From: a bacterium
GTDB taxonomy: Bacteria > Cyanobacteriota > Sericytochromatia > S15B-MN24 > UBA4093
NCBI GenBank assembly: GCA_017744355.1
Contig: JAGIBK010000001.1
Span: forward strand, 682,001-746,000
Length of the DNA stretch: 64,000 nucleotides
Direction: 5' to 3'
Made by a program: the position numbers and the translations under genes. Positions 58,641 through 64,000 of this stretch are shown piece after piece (positions within the stretch are counted from its first letter, which is position 1; every line of letters starts with the position of its first letter). Below the pieces are notes generated by a model. That model saw only the letters and a list, made by a program, of their open reading frames with translations, made no database searches and was not told where the DNA came from.

Positions 58641-58944
58641 GATCCAAGCCGCCGTGCTCCGAGTGCTCGGCGCCCGGCCCGACCTCCGACTCTGGCGGGC
58701 GAACTCGGGGGCAGCGATCGATTCCCGCACGGGGCGAATGGTCCGGTTCGGCATCCCTGGGCAGGCCGACCTGTCCGGGATCCTCGCCAGCGGACGGCGC
58801 CTGGAAATCGAGATCAAGGGCCCTCGTGGGAGTCAGACACCCGAGCAACTCCACTTCGGCGCCATGATCACGAGGTTCGGCGGCCTCTACGTCGTGGCCC
58901 ATTCCCTGGAAGAAGCAGTGTTCGCCGTCGAGGAGGCCCTATGA
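58627..58944 (+). CDS. VRR-NUC domain nuclease
   Basis: 105 residues, the whole VRR-NUC fold: EAEIQAAVLRVL, R-x-NSG segment, GIPGQADLSGIL (Asp), LEIEIKGP (E-x-K) and a final Q-containing helix. Endonucleases of this type cut branched or structured DNA in phage genomes. Coupled to the CRP-type gene by a 4-nt overlap. Confidence 0.9.
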   Translation: MREAEIQAAVLRVLGARPDLRLWRANSGAAIDSRTGRMVRFGIPGQADLSGILASGRRLEIEIKGPRGSQTPEQLHFGAMITRFGGLYVVAHSLEEAVFAVEEAL

Positions 58945-59525
58945 ATTCCCACTACGCTCGTCTCAACCGCATCGCAGGGCAGCCTCGCCGACTTGAGGCC
59001 GCTCAGTTCGCCTACCACCAGGGCGACGACGTCGAGGCCATCTACCTCCTCCGCTGGGGATCCGTCCGATTGGCTCGGCTGTCGCTCGACGGGCACGAGA
59101 CCACGCTGGCTCATTTCGGCGAGGGCGTCTGCTTCGGAGAGGCGGAGGTCCTGCTCGGGCTCGAAAGCCGGGAATGCTTCGCTCAGGCAACCTGCGATGT
59201 CGTCATCGCGCCCATCCTCTTGCGCAACCTCGGTCCCGATGACATTGCTGAACTGAATCGCCTGGCCGTGAACCGACTCTACCGGGCTCAGCTCTGCATG
59301 GCGGAGATGATTGGTCAGCACCCGTCCAAGCGCGTGGCCAGCCTCTTGCGCTACCTCTCGAGCCATGGGGCGACGATTCGCCTCTCGCACGACGAGATCG
59401 GCATGACCACCGATTGTCCGAAGGAGGTTGTGTCGCAGACCTTGCGGCAACTCGCCAAGGTGGGTGCCGTCGCCGTCGAGCGCGGGGCGATCAAGGTTCT
59501 CGACCGCCGTCTGCTCGAAGCGTAG
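58941..59525 (+). CDS. CRP/FNR-type regulator inside the replication cassette
   Basis: 194 residues. Cyclic-nucleotide-binding-like beta-roll (FAYHQGDDVEAIYLLRWGSVRL, FGEAEVLL) followed by a winged helix (IRLSHDEIGMTTDCPKEVVSQTLRQL). Several Cys occur (near 58, 87, 113), so an FNR-like sensor role cannot be ruled out. Its place between nuclease and primase genes in a phage operon is unusual; it may couple replication genes to host state. Confidence 0.75.
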   Translation: MNSHYARLNRIAGQPRRLEAAQFAYHQGDDVEAIYLLRWGSVRLARLSLDGHETTLAHFGEGVCFGEAEVLLGLESRECFAQATCDVVIAPILLRNLGPDDIAELNRLAVNRLYRAQLCMAEMIGQHPSKRVASLLRYLSSHGATIRLSHDEIGMTTDCPKEVVSQTLRQLAKVGAVAVERGAIKVLDRRLLEA

Positions 59526-59532
59526 GCGGCAA

Positions 59533-62061
59533 ATGCAGGAACGTATCTTCCATACCGAGCATGCCCTCGAGATCGCGCGGCTCGGGCTCCCGGTCTTTCC
59601 ACTCTGGTGGCCCCGCGATGGCGGCTGTGCCTGCCGCGCCGGCCGGGAGTGTCGGCAACCCGGGAAGCACCCGCGCATCCTGGGTTGGCAGCAGGAGGCG
59701 ACGACCGACGAGACCAAGATTCGCCAGTGGTGGGCGCACTGGCCCATGGCGAACATCGGGGTGGCAACCGGCCGCATCACCGATTCGTCGCACCCCGGGA
59801 CCATGGTGCTCGACGTCGACGCCGCGGCCGAGGGCATCGAATCGCTCGCCGCGCTCGAGGCTGCCCACGGTCCACTCCCGGAGACGGTAGAGGTCCTGAC
59901 GGGACGCTCCAACCTCGACGGCGTTCGCGGCCGCCACATCTACTTTCGGCACCCCGGTCTGCCCCTCGGGAACTCGGTCAAGAAGCTGGGCCCCGGGCTC
60001 GACCTTCGCTGCGACGGGGGGCTGGTTGTCGGTCCCGGCAGCGTCCATGCGAGCGGACAGGTCTACGAGTGGGAGATCGCCCACCATCCGGAGGACATGG
60101 CCTTCGCGGAGGCTCCGCGCTGGCTGCTCGACCTCATCCTGATTGGGACGCGGCAGATCCCGGTCACGAACACGACCGCCTGGACCGAGCCCGATGGGCT
60201 TCCGCCCGTCGAGGTCCGCATCGAACGCGCCAAAGCATGGCTCGCCGGCCGTGAGCCGGCAGTCCAAGGCCAGGGCGGCAGCAGCCACACGATGGGCCTC
60301 TGCTCCGTCGTGACCCGTGGGTTCGCCCTCGAGCGTGACGAAGACGCCCTCGAGGCCTTGTCGGACTGGAACGCTCGCTGCGCCCCGCCCTGGGATGATC
60401 GGCCCGAGGCCAAGGCTGCGGATAGCCTCCTGCGGAAGATCCGGGAAGCGAGAACCAAGAGCTACATCTGCGGCATCGCCGACAAGCTCCAGCCGCCACG
60501 GCGCGCCTACTTCGGCAGCCAGCTCACGAGCGCGGTCGAGGCCGAGCAACCGGAACCAGGCGAAGCGGAAGAGGTCCGGATTCTCGCCATCACGGGCAGC
60601 CATGGCGAGCTGCCGAACCTCGTCAAGGCTTCCGAGCGGGCGCTGCGCATGCAGCCGATCTATTCATTCGGCGGCAGCCTCGTGACCGTGCGCAGCGGCG
60701 CGGGGGGCCCGAGCCTGCTCCTGACCGCCAAGGATCACCTCCGACTCATGGTCAACCAGGTCATCGGATTCGCGAAGCCCGCGGGCAAGGAGTACCGACC
60801 ATGCTGGCCGCCCGACGAGGTCCTCGGTGGCTTGCTGAACAAGGGAGCTTGGGACCTGCCTGAGATAACGAGCATCGTCGAGACCCCGACTCTGCGACCC
60901 GACGGAACGATCCTGGATGCGCCCGGCTTCGATGCGCAGACCGGGATCATGTTCGTTTCGGGGGCCGAGGCCTGGGAGCCCGTTCCGGACGAGCCGACCA
61001 AGGACCAGGTCGAGGAGGCCTTCCTGTGGCTCAACGAGCCGTTCGTCGACTTCCCCTTCCAGGCTCCCCACCACCGGGCGGCCGCGGTCGCCGCGCTCAT
61101 CACCGCGGTCATCCGTCCGGCGATCGCCGGCCCCGTCCCGATGTTCCTGTTCGACGCGACGACGCCAGGAACGGGCAAGGGGCTGCTCGCCAACGTCATC
61201 TCGATCGTGGCGACCGGGCGCCGGGTCCCCATCATCTCGCCCGTGTCGGACGACGAGGAGATGCGCAAGCTCATCACGTCGCTCGCGATGGAAGGCGCGC
61301 GGATGGTCGTCTTCGACAACGTCGCCCGTTCGATCGGTGGCCCCGCACTCGATGCCGCCCTCACGTCGACCTGGTGGAGGGGCCGTATCCTCGGCACGAA
61401 CCGCACGTTCAGCGGTCCTCTCAAGCCCTTCTGGGGCGCGACCGGGAACAACATCCCGGTGAAGGGCGACATGGTCCGGCGCGTCGTCTCCATCCGCATG
61501 GCCTCGATGGTCGAAGACCCCGAGACCCGGCAGGACTTCGTCCATCCCGACCTGCTGGCCTGGGTCCGGCAGAACCGGTCCGAGCTCGTGAAGGCCGCTC
61601 TCACCGTCGTGCGTGCCCACGTCGTCGCGAGACCCGAGCGCCCGGCCGGGTTGCCGCGGCTCGGCGGTTTCGAGGAGTGGGACGACCTGGTTCGCGCACC
61701 CCTCGTCTGGCACAGGCTCCCGGACATCCTCGAGGGCAAGAAGGAGATTCGCAGGCAGGACGGCGAGACGATGGCTTTTGGTGCCGTGCTCGAGGCGTGG
61801 CACAAGCTCTTCCGCAACGAGCCACGGACCCTCCAGGTCGTCAAACGAACGACGGACGGCAATATGGATGGCGACGTCGGAATCCTCCGCGATGCCCTGA
61901 TCGAACTTGCGCCCAGCAAGGACGGCAAGGATTGGGATCCCGTCCGCGTGCGTAGCTGCTTCCGGCGCTACCAGGGGCGGGTGTTCGGTGGCCTGTGCCT
62001 GTCGGTCGGCGATCGTGCGAAGTCGGGGATGAGGTGGTGGGTGGACAGCATCGACCCATGA
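59533..62061 (+). CDS. Primase-polymerase fused to phage ATPase/helicase
   Basis: 842 residues from ATG 59533. The prim-pol domain has GLPVFPLWW, a Cys-rich insert, catalytic VLDVDAAAEG (DxD) and GRHIYFRHPGLPLG. The C-terminal ATPase has Walker A TPGTGKG (~542) and RMVVFDNVARS (~590) with a DNA-binding tail. This layout initiates replication in many phages and plasmids. The GGTGTAG repeat array starts 3 nt past the stop. Confidence 0.85.
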   Translation: MQERIFHTEHALEIARLGLPVFPLWWPRDGGCACRAGRECRQPGKHPRILGWQQEATTDETKIRQWWAHWPMANIGVATGRITDSSHPGTMVLDVDAAAEGIESLAALEAAHGPLPETVEVLTGRSNLDGVRGRHIYFRHPGLPLGNSVKKLGPGLDLRCDGGLVVGPGSVHASGQVYEWEIAHHPEDMAFAEAPRWLLDLILIGTRQIPVTNTTAWTEPDGLPPVEVRIERAKAWLAGREPAVQGQGGSSHTMGLCSVVTRGFALERDEDALEALSDWNARCAPPWDDRPEAKAADSLLRKIREARTKSYICGIADKLQPPRRAYFGSQLTSAVEAEQPEPGEAEEVRILAITGSHGELPNLVKASERALRMQPIYSFGGSLVTVRSGAGGPSLLLTAKDHLRLMVNQVIGFAKPAGKEYRPCWPPDEVLGGLLNKGAWDLPEITSIVETPTLRPDGTILDAPGFDAQTGIMFVSGAEAWEPVPDEPTKDQVEEAFLWLNEPFVDFPFQAPHHRAAAVAALITAVIRPAIAGPVPMFLFDATTPGTGKGLLANVISIVATGRRVPIISPVSDDEEMRKLITSLAMEGARMVVFDNVARSIGGPALDAALTSTWWRGRILGTNRTFSGPLKPFWGATGNNIPVKGDMVRRVVSIRMASMVEDPETRQDFVHPDLLAWVRQNRSELVKAALTVVRAHVVARPERPAGLPRLGGFEEWDDLVRAPLVWHRLPDILEGKKEIRRQDGETMAFGAVLEAWHKLFRNEPRTLQVVKRTTDGNMDGDVGILRDALIELAPSKDGKDWDPVRVRSCFRRYQGRVFGGLCLSVGDRAKSGMRWWVDSIDP

Positions 62062-62063
62062 AG

Positions 62064-62295
62064 GGTGTAGATGGTGTAGATCCAGGCCCAGGGGTGTAGA
62101 TCGCGAAATCGATCTACACCCCTATTTTTGGCGCCAGCACTTAGTTTCGGCCAGGTGGGTGTAGATGGTGTAGATCTTCTCGAGCCTCGAGAAGGGCCAG
62201 AAACAGCCCCCATCCCATGTGTCATGGATCATGTGTTTCTATTCGCGTTTTGGCCAGAGCGGGGGAAACTCCTACACCGCTACACCTCCTACACC
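62064..62295. repeat. GGTGTAG(AT) repeat array, candidate replication origin
   Basis: GGTGTAGAT occurs at 62064-62072, 62073-62081, 62093-62101, 62158-62166 and 62167-62175, plus inverted ATCTACACC at 62112-62120 and CTACACC at 62272-62278, 62280-62286 and 62289-62295. Two of the direct pairs are exactly tandem. Nine copies in 232 bp, immediately after the primase gene: typical of iterons bound by a replication initiator. Confidence 0.65.
62090..62129 (+). terminator. Terminator of the primase gene
   Basis: A perfect 14-bp stem (AGGGGTGTAGATCG and complement) with a 6-nt loop and ATTTTT at the end; two repeat units form its arms. Confidence 0.85.
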
Positions 62296-62335
62296 CTCTG
62301 CAACCAAGTTCCTCGAAAATTGTTCAAGTAATTCT

Positions 62336-62574
62336 CGAAAGACCCCCATTTCAGATTGACCACGACTCATGAGGGGACTTACGCTGGATATCAGGTTCGA
62401 TTGGGTGAGCGTCGCTGGCCCCGCTGGCGAGGCCGCACGGCAAGGCGCCGCCCCACGCAAATCGGTTCGTCCGACAACTCAGCTCGACCGTGACACTTTG
62501 CCCGCTCGGGGGCCTCGGCCCTACCTGATGCGCGCAGCGTCCGGCGAAGCCATGCGAATTTTCAGGAGTCCAAG
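62336..62574. other. Spacer without a gene I can support
   Basis: Between the repeat array and the small gene at 62575. It contains a frame 62369-62647 without a good ribosome site; no clear hairpin or promoter. Confidence 0.5.
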
Positions 62575-62814
62575 ATGGCAAAGACGAGACGAGGAACCAG
62601 CAAGCGCGGAGGCCGCTGGCAAGGGGCCCGCAATCAGGCGGCCCTGAACCAGAAGATCCAGCGCCAAAGCCAAACCCCGGGCGGGCTGCTGGCAGGCGAT
62701 CGTGGGCAGGTCGCACTCGTGACGAGCACGCTCTCCCACCTGAGCTACCGCCACCCCGTCACTTATGGCCGGTTCGAGCTGGTGCCCGCACCCCCGGCCG
62801 TCATCAATTTCTGA
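62575..62814 (+). CDS. Hypothetical phage protein, 79 residues
   Basis: AGGAGTCC precedes the ATG. Basic N-terminus (MAKTRRGTSKRGGRWQGARN), then a beta segment (GQVALVTSTLSHLSYRH). No domain recognised. Overlaps the next gene by 1 nt (TGATG). Confidence 0.6.
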   Translation: MAKTRRGTSKRGGRWQGARNQAALNQKIQRQSQTPGGLLAGDRGQVALVTSTLSHLSYRHPVTYGRFELVPAPPAVINF

Positions 62815-64000
62815 TGCCGAAGCCGACTCCCAAGACGGCCGAGGCCGCCGCGGTCTGGGTCGCAATCGGCGAGTTGACGCCGTGGGACCAGAACCCGCGC
62901 AAGAACGAGGCCGCGGTCGAGAAGGTCGTCGAGAGCATCCGACGCTTCGGATTTGGCTCGCCGATCCTCGCCCGACCAAACGGCGAGGTCATCGCCGGCC
63001 ACACGCGGCTCAAGGCCGCCGAGAGGCTCGGCCTCGACCGAGTTCCCGTCCGCTACCTCGACCTCGATCCCGCCGACGCTCACCTCCTGGCGCTCGCCGA
63101 CAACAAGCTCGGCGAGATTGCCGAGTGGGACGAGTCGCTCCTCGCCGAGATCCTCAAGGACCTCGACCCCGAGGACGCCGCTCTCGCCGGGTTCGGTGCC
63201 GAGGAACTCGAAGACCTGCTGTCCGAGCTCGAGGAGCAGGAGGCCTTCCTGACCGATCCCGATGACGTCCCCGAGGTTCCCGAAGAACCGATCACCAAGC
63301 CCGGGGACTTGTGGATGATGGGACGCCATCGGCTGCTCTGCGGTGACAGCACGCGAGCCGAGGACGTCGAGCGCCTGATGAACGGTCACAAGGCGACCAT
63401 GGTCTTCACCGATCCGCCCTACAACGTGGACTACGTGGGCAAGACCAAGGATGCGCTCAAGATCCAGAACGACTCGATGAGCGACGCGGACTTCTTCCGC
63501 TTCCTGCTTGCCGCCTACGCGTGCATGCTCACGCACACCGAGCCAGGCGGCGCCATCTACGTCTGCCACGCGGACTCGGAGGGTACCAACTTCCGCAAGG
63601 CGCTGGTCGAGGCCGGATGGCTGCTCAAGCAGTGCCTGATCTGGGTCAAGTCGGCGTTCGTCATGGGGCGGCAGGACTACCACTGGCAACACGAACCGAT
63701 CCTGTACGGCTGGGCGCCAGGCACCGCTCACCACTGGCACGGCGACCGCAAGCAGAGCACCGTCTGGAACTTTGATCGGCCCAACCGGAGCGAAGACCAC
63801 CCGACGATGAAGCCGGTCGAACTGGTGGAGCGGGCGCTCGCGAACTCGTCGGTCCGGGGCGGCAAGGTGCTCGACCTCTTCGGGGGATCGGGCACGACGC
63901 TCGTCGCCTGCGAGAAGAACGGCCGCTCGGCCTTCCTGATGGAACTGGATCCGCATTACTGCGACGTGATCGTTCGGCGTTGGGAGCAGTTCACGGGCAA
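62814..64000 (+). CDS. ParB-domain/DNA methyltransferase (3' end outside window)
   Basis: 395 residues visible. Residues ~15-100 form a ParB-like domain (VIAGHTRLKAAERLG). An N6-adenine or N4-cytosine methylase follows, beta-class order: DPPYN (TDPPYNVDYVG) first, then FGGSGTT (LDLFGGSGTTLVACEKNG) for SAM binding. ParB-methyltransferase fusions are common in phages near terminase and may protect DNA from restriction. Confidence 0.9.
   Translation, partial: MPKPTPKTAEAAAVWVAIGELTPWDQNPRKNEAAVEKVVESIRRFGFGSPILARPNGEVIAGHTRLKAAERLGLDRVPVRYLDLDPADAHLLALADNKLGEIAEWDESLLAEILKDLDPEDAALAGFGAEELEDLLSELEEQEAFLTDPDDVPEVPEEPITKPGDLWMMGRHRLLCGDSTRAEDVERLMNGHKATMVFTDPPYNVDYVGKTKDALKIQNDSMSDADFFRFLLAAYACMLTHTEPGGAIYVCHADSEGTNFRKALVEAGWLLKQCLIWVKSAFVMGRQDYHWQHEPILYGWAPGTAHHWHGDRKQSTVWNFDRPNRSEDHPTMKPVELVERALANSSVRGGKVLDLFGGSGTTLVACEKNGRSAFLMELDPHYCDVIVRRWEQFTG

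Larger units (their letters stand above)
47116..64000. mobile_element. Prophage or phage-derived integrative element (right end outside window)
   Basis: From just after the tRNA to the window end the genes are of phage type: large serine recombinase, element RecA and LexA, CI/Cro-like pair, exonuclease, SSB-like protein, SF2 helicase, VRR-NUC, primase-ATPase, ParB-methyltransferase. Plus-strand genes from 53.3 kb are packed with overlaps. Attachment sites cannot be defined; the left boundary lies between 47.1 and 48.2 kb and may involve the tRNA locus. No capsid, portal or tail gene is visible, but terminase and structural genes would be expected to the right. Confidence 0.75.

Noticed and set aside
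62369-62647. 92-codon frame before the small phage gene
   Set aside because: No ribosome site and it overlaps a better-supported gene in another frame.

Overview
This is a high-GC bacterial chromosome segment. The palindromic octamer GCGATCGC (the HIP1 element of cyanobacteria) recurs far more often than base composition predicts, in host and element genes alike. Split AddB-like, UvrD-like and nuclease genes in one operon also fit a cyanobacterial relationship. No photosynthesis gene is present. A non-photosynthetic, high-GC relative of Cyanobacteria (Sericytochromatia/Vampirovibrionia type) is my best guess. It is an inference, not a proof. The envelope looks diderm: TolC, RND pump, SppA fused to a barrel-like domain, many lipoproteins.

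1-21.3 kb is ordinary chromosome. It holds a glycoside-hydrolase-like gene cut by the window edge, a YidD-like gene with two paralogous TPR membrane proteins, lipoproteins (including a C39-like protease and a 2H-phosphoesterase-like protein), an HD-GYP protein, a secreted LIM-DA1 peptidase, a YkgJ cysteine-cluster protein and a DHA2 drug exporter. Zinc-ribbon proteins, a lipid kinase and the minus-strand cluster sppA-ruvX-DUF1292-SPOR follow, then an enoyl-CoA hydratase family protein, a cyclic-nucleotide-binding protein and several small unknowns.

21.3-46.8 kb contains a repeat-rich J-domain protein divergent from a four-gene recombination operon (AddB-like, UvrD-like, PD-(D/E)XK nuclease, RecJ), every junction overlapping by 4 nt. 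Then come a VOC protein, an M28 peptidase, a DEAD-box RNA helicase and a five-gene RND efflux operon (lipoprotein, carboxypeptidase-regulatory/barrel protein, TolC, adaptor, permease). A TetR gene lies divergent from a nitronate monooxygenase across a 26-bp palindrome. A STAS/anti-sigma pair, zinc-ribbon proteins and a large nitroreductase-like protein close the region.

46.8-47.1 kb has a strong promoter, a broken tRNA copy and an intact tRNA-Val(GAC). Everything to the right (about 47.1-64.0 kb, leaving the window) looks like a prophage or phage-derived integrative element. It carries a large serine recombinase, its own RecA and LexA, a CI-like S24 repressor opposite a Cro-like protein, then a tightly packed plus-strand early/replication cassette: RecB/Cas4-like exonuclease, SSB-like protein, SF2 helicase, VRR-NUC nuclease, CRP/FNR regulator and primase-polymerase/ATPase. 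An array of GGTGTAG repeats and a ParB-methyltransferase follow.

The most interesting system is the element's self-contained SOS switch. Three GGAACA-type palindromic boxes overlap the divergent recA and lexA promoters, the lexA transcript appears leaderless, and the recombinase gene lies directly downstream of recA. LexA cleavage would therefore be expected to raise RecA and recombinase together. No structural phage genes are visible inside the window.
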